NCBI RefSeq assembly: GCF_004526235.1
Contig: NZ_CP038159.1
Location: 3,162,001-3,226,000, forward strand
Source of the DNA: Sphingobacterium sp. CZ-2
Lineage (GTDB): Bacteria > Bacteroidota > Bacteroidia > Sphingobacteriales > Sphingobacteriaceae
DNA length: 64,000 nt
Reading direction: 5' to 3'
Part shown: positions 34,443 through 43,018 of the stretch, piece by piece
Layout of the letters: the number at the start of each line of letters is the position of its first letter
Numbering within the stretch: the stretch's first letter is position 1
Notes under the pieces: generated by a model
The model's input: the letters and a program-made list of their open reading frames with translations, nothing else
What the model was told of the DNA's origin: nothing
Database searches by the model: none
Program-made: the position numbers and the translations under genes

Positions 34443-34514
34443 AGTTACCATGGTTTAATGGTTAAAATTGTGGAAATAAATGTACTGAATTTTCTTGTTG
34501 GTGTTTTTTTTAAT

Positions 34515-34584
34515 TCGGTAAACTACAGCTGGTTATCGGTAAAACCAGTCAAACTGTCGGTAAAACAAATGACTTTAGTAAAAC
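34515..34584. promoter_or_regulatory. Direct repeats TCGGTAAA spaced 21 bp
   Basis: TCGGTAAA occurs at 34515, 34536 and 34557, exactly two helical turns apart, and a weaker TTAGTAAAAC follows 18 bases later. The array lies between two divergent genes. Evenly phased direct repeats are typical of regulators that bind one DNA face in tandem, such as LytTR or response regulators. The binding protein is unknown. Confidence 0.5.
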
Positions 34585-34650
34585 AAAATATTAACTTCCA
34601 GCGTTCTACCTTTACAGCAGAAAACTATTGCTAAGGAAGGAGAAAATAAC

Positions 34651-34845
34651 ATGACAAGGGAACGAGTACAAGACCTGATCTGCCAAGGCTATGACGTATT
34701 GATGAAAGGCAGCCCAGAGAAGGTAAAAGGCGATCTGAATTACCTTTTAGCAAATGTCGATGAAGAGGATACTGGCCTTCTTGTTTTAGAAGATCTACTG
34801 TATCTCGATGAACAAGACTTACTGTGGATTAAGGAAAGATCCTAA
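34651..34845 (+). CDS. Small acidic hypothetical protein (64 aa)
   Basis: A short open frame with a good ribosome site (AAGGAAGGAG, ending 10 bases before ATG). The product, MTRERVQDLICQGYDVLMKG followed by an acidic second half with EEDTGLLVLEDLLYLDEQD, is predicted helical and soluble. No family recognised. The phased direct repeats upstream suggest it is regulated. The following 440 bases contain no gene. Confidence 0.6.
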   Translation: MTRERVQDLICQGYDVLMKGSPEKVKGDLNYLLANVDEEDTGLLVLEDLLYLDEQDLLWIKERS

Positions 34846-34882
34846 TTCGTATTAGATCGATAAATTTCCTTTATTATAATCT

Positions 34883-35059
34883 TTACATTCAGAATGATAG
34901 GCACAATCAGTATTCAGAATGAAGACACATTCAGTATTCAGTATGATAAGGATATTTAATATCTAGAATGATAAGCATATTCAAATTCCAGAATGAAAAG
35001 CCCTTTAATATTCAAAATTAAATGCATAATCAATATTTAGAATGATATACACATTCTTT
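34883..35059. repeat. Degenerate 25-bp tandem array (about seven units)
   Basis: Units follow the consensus TATTCAGAATGATAAGC plus a variable eight bases, e.g. the words TCAGAATGA, TCAGTATGA, CTAGAATGA and TTAGAATGA recur about every 23-28 bases. No open frame covers it. Confidence 0.6.
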
Positions 35060-35094
35060 ATAATCAGGTATGGTTAAACAAATTCACGCTACGA

Positions 35095-35290
35095 CCATCT
35101 AAGGTATCTTAAGCACTCTACGAAACTCTAAAATACTCTACCCGCTCGAAGCAACCTGCACATTTTACGAAACTCCTCTGCAACTTTCTATAACTCTACG
35201 ATGCTCTAGATACTCCACGCACTCTACAACATCAACATTTTAACACACTCTACGCACTCCAAGCCATCTACAACACTCCAAGCCCTCTAA
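35095..35290. repeat. Degenerate ACTCTACGCA-like array (period about 10 bp)
   Basis: The words CTCTAC, CTCTAA, CTCCAC, CTCCAAG and TCTACAA recur at roughly 9-12 base steps about 17 times, running into the stop of the LuxR-type gene. It is a loosely periodic region, not a gene. Confidence 0.5.
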
Positions 35291-36516
35291 GATGCCTTCA
35301 GATCCGAGCGTTTATCAATATCCAAAATCTCAAAAATCTTCTTGAGATGATACTTCACGGTATTCTCCGAAATAAACAACATCGCACTAATTTCCTTATT
35401 GGATTTATTTTCCTTTACCAATTGGATGATTTCCAACTGTCTTTCCGTTAGCTTATACCGATTCAGGTCAATAGACTTACCCATTTGAGCAGCATCCTGC
35501 AATGAATTCACCAAAAGCGATTGCAGTTTATCCCGCATAGCCTGATTCTCCTTTTCCATATAATCCTTCTGCCTGTTATTGGCTCGGAACAAAAGATACA
35601 TTACAATTAGCAAGGCAAATAAGGTCATCATTATCGCTATCAAAAAGTACTTGATCATGCGGTCGTATTTGATTTCCATATCCGCATTTTCCTGATCCAA
35701 TTTCTTTTCCAGCAGCACCAGGTTACCACTCACTTCTCGATCATTGTACTTCAACCTCATTTCCGATAATTTTCGCTGGGTGAAATAGGCATTCTTGTAA
35801 TCCTCATTTTCGATGTAATAATAGAGCAGGGTCTCATCCATGACGATCTTATACAGGTCCACATCGTATTTTTCGGCATAATAGACGCCTTTTTCATAAG
35901 CCTCCATCGCCAAATCCTTCTTTCCCATACGGTTGTACAGGTTCATTATAACCTTATAAATATTTGGGAGATGCCTTGGGCTTTCCTTTTCCAGTAACAG
36001 GATGCAATAATCAAAATATTTTTCTGCCGCTTCATAATTCCCTTTTTCCATTTCAAGATGACCAAGGATAGATTCGTAGAAGACCCTTGTTTCACCTTTT
36101 ATATACTGAAGCTTTTCAGCTGTAAACCAGGGAAGCAACTTTTGGAATTCCTGCTTCTGCTTGAGGTCAAAATGGATGAACAGTTTTTCCATCAAAACCT
36201 GACTTTCAACCTCAGCAGCTTTATTGGATTTTTTCCCTTCCAACATAGCCCTATCAAGGTTATTCAGCGCTTCGGTATGATTATATAAGCGTTTATATGT
36301 CCTTGCCTTTAACAAATAGGCGTAGTACTTATCATAGGTGGATTGCTTAGGATCACGGGTTATTTTATCTAACAGAATAATGGATTCATCAGGCTTTTTG
36401 ACATCATTCAAGCTGTCTATCTTTTTCAAAAGATGGCCTTGATCAATAGGATTACCAAAAGAAAGTAAACTGCAGCAAAAGCTAAGTAAAAAGCCTATAA
36501 GAATACGCAAATACAT
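35287..36516 (-). CDS. TPR-containing LuxR-type transcriptional regulator with membrane anchor
   Basis: About 409 residues. A signal peptide (MYLRILIGFLLSFCCSLLSFG) precedes TPR-like repeats from 30 to 270, then one membrane helix (MIKYFLIAIMMTLFALLIVMYLL is cut here to its core FLIAIMMTLFALLIV) near 285-305, a coiled coil, and a C-terminal LuxR HTH (LTERQLEIIQLVKENKSNKE, then ISENTVKYHL). This single-protein sensor-regulator design is common in Bacteroidota. I use the ATG at 36514-36516; the longer frame adds nine residues from a TTG before the signal peptide. The signal and targets are unknown. It stands alone. Confidence 0.75.
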   Translation of the reverse strand: MYLRILIGFLLSFCCSLLSFGNPIDQGHLLKKIDSLNDVKKPDESIILLDKITRDPKQSTYDKYYAYLLKARTYKRLYNHTEALNNLDRAMLEGKKSNKAAEVESQVLMEKLFIHFDLKQKQEFQKLLPWFTAEKLQYIKGETRVFYESILGHLEMEKGNYEAAEKYFDYCILLLEKESPRHLPNIYKVIMNLYNRMGKKDLAMEAYEKGVYYAEKYDVDLYKIVMDETLLYYYIENEDYKNAYFTQRKLSEMRLKYNDREVSGNLVLLEKKLDQENADMEIKYDRMIKYFLIAIMMTLFALLIVMYLLFRANNRQKDYMEKENQAMRDKLQSLLVNSLQDAAQMGKSIDLNRYKLTERQLEIIQLVKENKSNKEISAMLFISENTVKYHLKKIFEILDIDKRSDLKAS

Positions 36517-36743
36517 GTTAACAATGGTTGGTCGAAAATTCAATGAAAGGCAAAATTACGTAATCGCCTTGGTTATTTTATTGCAATTCAATAAAATTAT
36601 TTCTTTAATTTCTTCAGATTGTAGATCGTTGAATTTCTTGCCCTAGGATAAGTTTATTCTGTGGCTTAGCCTGTAATTTAGATTGATAATTTTTTACCGA
36701 AGGTCTGGGATATATTTACTTTATAGTGCAAAATACTGATAGT

Positions 36744-36855
36744 TAATATATCCTAATGTTAATACTTCCTGAGGTTAGAACAGCTTGAGGCTGGAACATC
36801 CTGTGGCAAAAATATCCTGAGAATAAAACATCATGAGGTTTAAACTTCCTCAGGC
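36744..36855. repeat. Degenerate 16-bp tandem array, seven units
   Basis: Seven units of exactly 16 bases: TAATATATCCTAATGT, TAATACTTCCTGAGGT, TAGAACAGCTTGAGGC, TGGAACATCCTGTGGC, AAAAATATCCTGAGAA, TAAAACATCATGAGGT, TTAAACTTCCTCAGGC. Consensus TAAAACATCCTGAGGT. It ends 45 bases before the DHFR-like gene. The remainder of this 384-base gap shows nothing I can name. Confidence 0.65.
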
Positions 36856-36900
36856 AGAAAAACGCTCTAACTAAAAATTCTTCATTTTAAAATAATAACG

Positions 36901-37476
36901 ATGAGAAAGTTAATCTTCTTTATGCATACAAGCCTAGACGGCTACATTTCTACACCAAATGGCGACCTAAGCTGGGCGAAGCTCGATGAGGGGATATCCA
37001 ACTGGGTCTATGAGATGACACAACGGTCAGACATGGCCATGTATGGGCGAGTAACCTATGAAATGATGCAAGCCTATTGGCCAGATGCCGGCAAAAAGCC
37101 CGATGCTTCCGGGCATGATAAACAACATAGTGCATGGTATAACCAAGTGGACAAGGTGGTTATTTCAAGGACGCTAGATGGCACTGACCTTTCTCATACC
37201 ACCGTTATGGGGCACAATCTAAAACAAGAGATCAATGAATTAAAAGAAGCAGGAGGGAAGGATATCCTGATTTTCGGAAGCCCTGGAGCATCCTTGAGCC
37301 TCTTGGAATTGGGACTGATCGATGAGTTTTACCTCCTGGTCAACCCCATTATACTAGGACATGGCATTCCGTTCCTACAAAAACTTCCAAAAACGGTGAG
37401 TCTGCATCTTCTAGAATCCCAGATTTTCCCTTCAGAAGTTGTTCTTCTACATTATGCGGTCAAAAAGCAAGCTTAA
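36901..37476 (+). CDS. Dihydrofolate reductase-like (RibD C-terminal) family protein
   Basis: A 191-residue protein beginning MRKLIFFMHTSLDGYISTPN, the standard start of the RibD_C/DHFR-like family; GRVTYEMMQAYWP and IFGSPGASLSLLELGLIDEF give the NADPH-binding and C-terminal blocks. These proteins are predicted NADPH-dependent reductases; the substrate is not known for this subgroup. Its stop overlaps the convergent sulfatase stop by a few bases. Confidence 0.85.
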   Translation: MRKLIFFMHTSLDGYISTPNGDLSWAKLDEGISNWVYEMTQRSDMAMYGRVTYEMMQAYWPDAGKKPDASGHDKQHSAWYNQVDKVVISRTLDGTDLSHTTVMGHNLKQEINELKEAGGKDILIFGSPGASLSLLELGLIDEFYLLVNPIILGHGIPFLQKLPKTVSLHLLESQIFPSEVVLLHYAVKKQA

Positions 37477-38987
37477 TTCTTTTTCAAAGCCGGAGCTTCC
37501 GCATTAACTTCGGCTTTCCAGGCATCCAATTCAGCCTTTAATTTGCTGGTAATTTTTGGTTGCTTCTCCGACAGGTTGTTTGTCTCTGAAGGATCCTTTT
37601 TGAGGTCATACAACTCGATCCTATTATCCTTATAGAACTCCAATAACTTATAATCCCCAGCTCGTACAGCCGATGCAAGGTTATTTTGCAACTTTGCTGT
37701 CTCTGAAGGATAATGCCAATATAGATTCCTGTCTTTAAGCTTTTTACTGGTTAATAAGGGAACTAAAGATACACCATCTAATGGTTGTTTTTTAGGCTGA
37801 TTTCTTACCAATTGTTTTCTGGTTTCAGTTGTGCCTTTTGTTTTACCCCTCAAGGCCTTGTCTCCATAACTTCCTGTAGCCACATCCAAAAAGGTTGGAT
37901 AGAAATCATAAGAACTGACCGGGGTTTGCACTACCGATCCAGCCTGAATTACCTTTGGCCATCGCATGATCAAAGGAACTCGGATTCCGCCTTCATACAA
38001 CCACATCTTACTTCCTCTTAAATCGCCATTATTTGCACCTTTCCCAGCACCGCCATTATCCGAAAAGAATACAAGCAGGGTGTTCTCGGCCAAACCCTGT
38101 TCTTCCAGTGTTTCCATAATCCTTCCGATACCCGAATCGATGCTCTCCAACATCGCCGCCAAATAGGGATTGTCTTTATGCGGACCATTATGATTCTGCC
38201 CGAACAATTCCTCACTCTTTCCTTCGCCATATTTTGCGTCGTATTTTGCTCTGTATTTTTTCACTAGATCTTCAGGTGCTTCCATCGCGGTATGAACGCT
38301 GTAATAGCTGAGGTAAAGAAAAAAAGGCTTATTCTTGTTCCGTTCGATGAATTTGATAGCTTCGGTATTCTGCCTGTCTGTTAGGTACTCATTTTCTGCT
38401 CCTGTGGTATAAGAAGCTACTTTATCGTACGGAAAAAAGTAATCGCCATTAGCTATATAGGAAGTTTCTGAACCGATAACCTCATCAAATCCATGGGCTT
38501 CAGGCCCTCCTTTGGAATTCTTGAAATGGGTTTCCAAGTGCCATTTGCCAATCAATCCCGTATGATAACCCAATTCCGATAAGGCTTCATTCAAGGTAAC
38601 ATGATCTTCCGGTTTCAAATACTTTTTGGTTTTTGGTCCTTCAGGAAGAAAATCCGTGATTCCTACTCGCGCGGGGTATTGCCCGGTCATTAAGCTTGCA
38701 CGCGTTGGCGAGCAATTGGGAGCTGCAGCATATGCCTGCTGAAACTGCATACCTTGGGAAGCTAAGCGGTTCAGGTTTGGAGTTTCGTTGAAGGTGCTGT
38801 TGTAGGTGTTCAGTTCGCCCCAGCCGAGGTCATCGGCCATGATGAAGATGATGTTTGGTTGCTGTTGTTGAGCGATAGTTTGTGGGCTAATAAGACAATA
38901 TAGGGTAGTTAGAAATATAGAAATGGAGAGATATGATTTATGGTGAGTGAAAGAAAGGAAATAGGGTAGTTGTTTAGTTAGGTTCAT
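37473..38987 (-). CDS. Sulfatase (arylsulfatase A family), secreted
   Basis: A 504-residue type I sulfatase with signal peptide (SISIFLTTLYCLISPQTIA). Metal-binding IMADDLGWGE lies near 49-58. The motif CSPTR at 92-96 within CSPTRASLMTGQYPARVG carries the Cys that is converted to formylglycine. Further marks are GKWHLE, FFLYLSYYSVHTAMEAP and LLVFFSDNGGAGKG with the DN metal ligands. It removes sulfate esters from sugars or small molecules in the periplasm or outside. The SusC/SusD locus 0.5 kb away suggests a glycan-use context, but no glycoside hydrolase is nearby. Confidence 0.9.
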   Translation of the reverse strand: MNLTKQLPYFLSFTHHKSYLSISIFLTTLYCLISPQTIAQQQQPNIIFIMADDLGWGELNTYNSTFNETPNLNRLASQGMQFQQAYAAAPNCSPTRASLMTGQYPARVGITDFLPEGPKTKKYLKPEDHVTLNEALSELGYHTGLIGKWHLETHFKNSKGGPEAHGFDEVIGSETSYIANGDYFFPYDKVASYTTGAENEYLTDRQNTEAIKFIERNKNKPFFLYLSYYSVHTAMEAPEDLVKKYRAKYDAKYGEGKSEELFGQNHNGPHKDNPYLAAMLESIDSGIGRIMETLEEQGLAENTLLVFFSDNGGAGKGANNGDLRGSKMWLYEGGIRVPLIMRWPKVIQAGSVVQTPVSSYDFYPTFLDVATGSYGDKALRGKTKGTTETRKQLVRNQPKKQPLDGVSLVPLLTSKKLKDRNLYWHYPSETAKLQNNLASAVRAGDYKLLEFYKDNRIELYDLKKDPSETNNLSEKQPKITSKLKAELDAWKAEVNAEAPALKKN

Positions 38988-39030
38988 AGGGGTAGGATTG
39001 AGGTTTAAGTTTTATATGGTTGTCATTCAA

Positions 39031-39109
39031 CAAGTATGTTAAATGATAATCTTAAACAAATGTGTTGAATAAATATTTTAAACAAATATATTAATCAGAT
39101 GAATTAAAA
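39031..39109. repeat. Degenerate 26-bp tandem array, three units
   Basis: Three units begin CAAGTATGTTAAATG, CAAATGTGTTGAATA and CAAATATATTAATCA and each ends in a TTAAA-type word. They lie upstream of the sulfatase start. Similar short-period decayed arrays occur in other gaps of this window. Confidence 0.5.
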
Positions 39110-39161
39110 CCTAACCTTTTATTTGTGATAATCTTTGCCCGTTATCGAAAGGAGAGTATCT

Positions 39162-39417
39162 CGTCATTGTTAGGAAACTTATCCCTACATTGCTAGGAAC
39201 TTAACCGTCGTTGCTAGGAAACTTTACCGTCATTGCGAGGAGGCACGACGAAGCAATCTTCCCGCATGTCATGCTGAGCGAAGTCGAAGCATCTACATTT
39301 TGGCAAACTTACAGTTCCTTCAGCCAGATCCTTCGACCTTGCTCAGGATGACATGGCCTGAAAGATTGCTTCGTTCCTCGCAATGACGCGAAGATTGCTT
39401 CGTACCTCGCAATGACG
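39162..39417. repeat. Nested palindromic intergenic repeat, copy 3 (with degenerate leading half-units)
   Basis: A full core starts at 39228 (CGTCATTGCGAGGAGGCACG, inner arms GTCATGCTGAGCGAAGTCGA and CCTTCGACCTTGCTCAGG, two outer partners). Before it stand three decayed outer arms (CGTCATTGTTAGG, CATTGCTAGG, CGTCGTTGCTAGG). It lies between the sulfatase start and the 3' end of the EEP lipoprotein gene. Confidence 0.85.
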
Positions 39418-39554
39418 GGGGGAAGCCCATCAAAACCCTTCAAAAACCCTACTAAAAAACCTACAAAAAACCTACAACATACCATTAATCTAAATATTCA
39501 AAAAACAAGGGCTGAATAAACTATCCAGCCCCATTCTTAATACTGATAATTCTC

Positions 39555-40436
39555 TTAATACTGATAAATCCCGATCACCGGCAAATGATCCGAGGCATAC
39601 TGCCCGTTTATGGCTACTGCCGTCAATAAAGGGAGAGCTTTGTTCGCCAATCCGTTGGAAGCCAACAGATCGATCGCTTTTCTCGGCCTTCTCACCGGAA
39701 AAGATAGTGGACAACCATTTTTACAAGAAAGCACAAATTCCTCTTGCAGTTTCCGCATCTCCACCGAAGCACTTTCCGCATTATAATCACCACCTATGAT
39801 CAAAGGCTTTTTCAATCGTCTGCTCAGCTGGTTCAGATAATTAGCCTGCGCCGTTCGATTGGGTACATTCAGGTCAAAATGCGTAGCTCCAAACTCCAGC
39901 TTCTTATTGCCAGGAAGATTCACCGTAGCCAGTGCCACAGCCCTTGGTTCGCCTTTGCTCGGAGAAGGCATAAAAAACCGTCTTTTATTTGTCAACGGAT
40001 ACTTACTTAAGATTCCAATACCATACTCCCCACCGCGATAATCAATCGTCTTCACGAAATAGTAATGCATATTCAGCATCTTGCCCAACTCCCGAGCCTG
40101 GTGCTTACGCCCCGACCTTGCCACATTCACATCCAGTTCCTGCAAAGCCACCACTTCGGCCTTAGACTGCCGGATCACGGCTGCAATATTATTCAGATTC
40201 ACCGTATTCGAAACATCCGGAGCAGGAGCGCCATGATGAATATTATAAGTCATCAAGATCAACTTGTTCTTTCCGGCAGGTTTTTCAGTCTGATCCTCTT
40301 TATCCTTTATTTCCGGATTTGGCAATGCCACGCCATCCTTACAGGCTCCCAAAACGAAAACCAACAGAATGGAACAACCCATCAGCAACAAGCTATCCAG
40401 CAGCAAAATCCCTAACTTATTTTTACTTCTTTTCAT
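39555..40436 (-). CDS. Endonuclease/exonuclease/phosphatase family lipoprotein (intact active site)
   Basis: A 293-residue protein with a hydrophobic leader and lipobox (VLGAC near 31). The EEP fold residues are all present: Asn in TYNIHHG, Glu in VALQELD, His in GATHFDL, Asp/Asn in GGDYNAES, Asp in RKAIDLLAS, and SDHLPV near the end. The family hydrolyses phosphodiesters or phosphomonoesters in nucleic acids, lipids or signalling molecules. It is the last gene of the SusC-SusD-EEP-EEP run, overlapping the preceding one by 14 bases. Substrate likely a phosphate-ester compound imported or processed at the outer membrane (inference). Confidence 0.8.
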   Translation of the reverse strand: MKRSKNKLGILLLDSLLLMGCSILLVFVLGACKDGVALPNPEIKDKEDQTEKPAGKNKLILMTYNIHHGAPAPDVSNTVNLNNIAAVIRQSKAEVVALQELDVNVARSGRKHQARELGKMLNMHYYFVKTIDYRGGEYGIGILSKYPLTNKRRFFMPSPSKGEPRAVALATVNLPGNKKLEFGATHFDLNVPNRTAQANYLNQLSRRLKKPLIIGGDYNAESASVEMRKLQEEFVLSCKNGCPLSFPVRRPRKAIDLLASNGLANKALPLLTAVAINGQYASDHLPVIGIYQY

Positions 40437-41400
40437 TTTTTAAATCCAATTTAAACTCCGCCACCATCGGCAAAAACGTATTCTCCGATTTAGGGAAAGT
40501 ACCATAGCTCACTAAACTCAAATTCCTGCTCTTATCCTTGAACATGATGTAATCATAGACTCCGTTAGGTTTTGCTTTAGGGGCATTCCAAATACAACCT
40601 TCCCCAAGACAACCAAAAGAAAAGGACCTTTTAAGCGCCTCCAGAACTGGTCCTTTAGCGGCTTCTTGCTCATTCAAGTTTCCAACAAAAACAAGGGGCA
40701 TATCTATACCATCCGTGATCGCTGTGATGTCAGCCACCTGCAGCTTCCGGTCTTCTACCTTTGAAGGGTCCAGTTCTGTTCCTGCAAAGTAGACTTCCTT
40801 TCCAGGTTCCACTTCCACTTTTAGCATCACAAAACTCCTTCTTTCCGCAGCTTCGCTCGGCGTCCTGTTCAACAACTTAGAAAACTCCGATTTGATCGGG
40901 AATTTGGAGAAAACAGCATTTCCAAAACCACCCGTCTGGTAATCCATATTATTCTTGAAAAATCCCTTCATGCCCAAGGCTTTGGCTATTTCACCTGGGC
41001 GATCGATTTTATTCGATCGGGTAGTGGCACTATCCACTTGACGCAGAAAAACAAAATCCGGATCATATTCTTTGATATAATTCTTCATCGCTTCAAATCC
41101 CGCTACATTATTCCTAAGATTCATATTGATGGACATCACCTTAAAATTACGGCTCGCCTTTTCAATCACTTCTTTCGGTTTGGGTTCCGGTTTATAAGGG
41201 GTTACAGTCCAATTTCCCGGATCCACCGACTTCCCACATCCTCCTGCCAGCATCAAAAGACAAAGGCTAAAAAAGACAGGAGTAATACATTTTATTGCTC
41301 TCTTATTTAAATCGTTAAAGTACAGTCGATTATTTAAAGCCTTTAAATACAATCGCTTAATTACAGCATCTAAATACATTCGCTTCTTCATAAAATTCAT
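40423..41400 (-). CDS. Degenerate endonuclease/exonuclease/phosphatase-fold lipoprotein (predicted inactive)
   Basis: The 325-residue protein follows the EEP fold but its catalytic positions are changed: VFLRQVD instead of LQELD, GTELD instead of GTHFD, GNLNEQE instead of GDYN, and TFLPMV instead of SDHLPV. A binding rather than cleaving role is likely. The signal/lipobox (LLMLAGGC) is only reached near residue 55, after a basic N-region built of three 9-residue repeats (RMYLDAVIK, RLYLKALNN, RLYFNDLNK) encoded by 27-bp tandem DNA units. No internal Met gives a shorter signal peptide. It sits between susD and the intact EEP gene. Confidence 0.7.
   Translation of the reverse strand: MNFMKKRMYLDAVIKRLYLKALNNRLYFNDLNKRAIKCITPVFFSLCLLMLAGGCGKSVDPGNWTVTPYKPEPKPKEVIEKASRNFKVMSINMNLRNNVAGFEAMKNYIKEYDPDFVFLRQVDSATTRSNKIDRPGEIAKALGMKGFFKNNMDYQTGGFGNAVFSKFPIKSEFSKLLNRTPSEAAERRSFVMLKVEVEPGKEVYFAGTELDPSKVEDRKLQVADITAITDGIDMPLVFVGNLNEQEAAKGPVLEALKRSFSFGCLGEGCIWNAPKAKPNGVYDYIMFKDKSRNLSLVSYGTFPKSENTFLPMVAEFKLDLKNEKK
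41294..41390. repeat. 27-bp tandem units within the lipoprotein leader coding region
   Basis: On the plus strand TACAGTCGATTATTTAAAGC at 41321 and TACAATCGCTTAATTACAGC at 41348 start consecutive 27-base units, with decayed units on both sides. They keep the reading frame and encode nine-residue repeats. Confidence 0.6.
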
Positions 41401-41420
41401 TATTTATCACTTATCAAAAA

Positions 41421-43010
41421 TTAATAATTCGGGTTTTGTACCATATTCGGATTCGCAATCATTTCCCGTTCCGGAATAGGCCATAATAATTCCCTGTTCT
41501 CGCGGTAGGTCCTCGCCTGTACCTGCACCAATTCTCCGGTCTGCGGATTTGTAGCTCCATAAACCATCCCGTTCATCTTCTCTGCAGCAATTCCCCAGCG
41601 GCGCAGGTCGAAGAAACGGCCTCCTTCCAAAGCCAGTTCCGCTTGTCTTTCCCGACGGACAAATTCGCGCATTTTGGCCTGAGAGTTATAGATAGCCGTG
41701 TTTAAGGCCGGCATGCTCGCGCGATCCCTGATTTGATTGATGAATTGGATGACCTCCGGATCATTAAATTGGTTCAGCTCGATCTTGGCTTCCGCAAAGT
41801 TCAACAGGATTTCCGCATAGCGGATGATCATGAAATCCAAGCTTCCGTTCTTGGCCTGTCGGTCCCTTGCATCCACATACTTCTTGATCCAAAAACCGGT
41901 GGCTGTCGATTTGGTCTCCCCAATCTTGTCGCTAGGGTTGTTAAAAGGATCCAGTTTATAATTTCCAGGGAATATTTCATTTGGAATAAAAACCGAAGCC
42001 GTCATCCGAGGATCGCGATTATTATTGTGGTTGGGATTCTTTTGGTAAATCTTCAAAGAATCCTGACCTAGCTCCTGGATGGTTTTTCCCTGTTTGGTTT
42101 CAAAATTATCCACTACCGTATTGGTCGGCGATAGGTAAGTTTCGCCGCCCACTCCAAAAGGCGCAAAGCTCGTCCAGGTATTAGAACAACCACTTTGTTT
42201 CGTAAAGATGCGTTCATTGTTCAGCTGGCCCACATAGGAAAACAATTCGTTGAAACTCTCCGCCTTATTGGTCTTACTGGTCCATAAACGATAAACCTTC
42301 GAGTCGATGATCTTTTTGGAGGCAGTTACCACCAAATCATAATCCTTTTCGTATAGCGCCAAGCGGGAGATCAATGCCCAACATACGCCTGAAGTAATCC
42401 GGAACCGATCTCGATCCACATAGCTGCTCGGCAATTCTTCTGCACATGCCTTCAATTCATCCACCACAAATTTGTACACCTCGGCCTTTGGCGTTCGCTT
42501 GGCCTGGTTCTCATTTGGTGTCAAGGATTTGGTAAGCAAAGGGATATCGCCAAACAGCATTAACATTTCCATATGGTAATACGCCCTCAAGGCGCGGGCT
42601 TCCAGCTTCATGCGCTCCTTTAAAGCAGCATCAAAGAAAGCCTTGTCCACATTTTCCAAAAAACGATTGGCACGGCGAATTGCGATGTAATCATCCTCCC
42701 AAACCATATTGGAAATCCCCCAACGGCTTGAAGCCAGACCACGGGTAAAAGAGTCATATTCCCCTTTCCAATCCCCGCGATGAACCGCTTCGTCGGATAA
42801 TCCGGAGTAATACATGATGTTTCGGCCACGGCTACCACCAGGTGTGCCGACATACACGGTGCCCAAGGCATTCATCGCATCGGTTTCCGTTTTCCACCAT
42901 TGGGCGTCGGTAATCCCCGAAGGGCTATCGTTTGTCAGGAATTTCTCGCAAGAACTGTTTCCAAGTCCTAAGGCGAGGAAAGTATATAGTAATAATCTAT
43001 TTTTCATCAT
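41421..43010 (-). CDS. susD: SusD/RagB family outer-membrane nutrient-binding lipoprotein
   Basis: A 529-residue SusD-like protein with a leader ending at Cys21 (LGNSSC). Typical blocks are DAQWWKTETDAMNALGTVYV, RANRFLENVDKAF, EARALRAYYHMEMLMLFGDI, FMIIRYAEILLNFAEAKIEL and RRERQAELALEGGRFFDLRR, ending in a C-terminal WPIPEREMIANPNM. It binds the substrate at the cell surface and caps the SusC pore. It begins 8 bases after susC. Gene name by family; the substrate is not starch-specific and is unknown. Confidence 0.95.
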   Translation of the reverse strand: MMKNRLLLYTFLALGLGNSSCEKFLTNDSPSGITDAQWWKTETDAMNALGTVYVGTPGGSRGRNIMYYSGLSDEAVHRGDWKGEYDSFTRGLASSRWGISNMVWEDDYIAIRRANRFLENVDKAFFDAALKERMKLEARALRAYYHMEMLMLFGDIPLLTKSLTPNENQAKRTPKAEVYKFVVDELKACAEELPSSYVDRDRFRITSGVCWALISRLALYEKDYDLVVTASKKIIDSKVYRLWTSKTNKAESFNELFSYVGQLNNERIFTKQSGCSNTWTSFAPFGVGGETYLSPTNTVVDNFETKQGKTIQELGQDSLKIYQKNPNHNNNRDPRMTASVFIPNEIFPGNYKLDPFNNPSDKIGETKSTATGFWIKKYVDARDRQAKNGSLDFMIIRYAEILLNFAEAKIELNQFNDPEVIQFINQIRDRASMPALNTAIYNSQAKMREFVRRERQAELALEGGRFFDLRRWGIAAEKMNGMVYGATNPQTGELVQVQARTYRENRELLWPIPEREMIANPNMVQNPNY

Positions 43011-43018
43011 TAAAGCAT

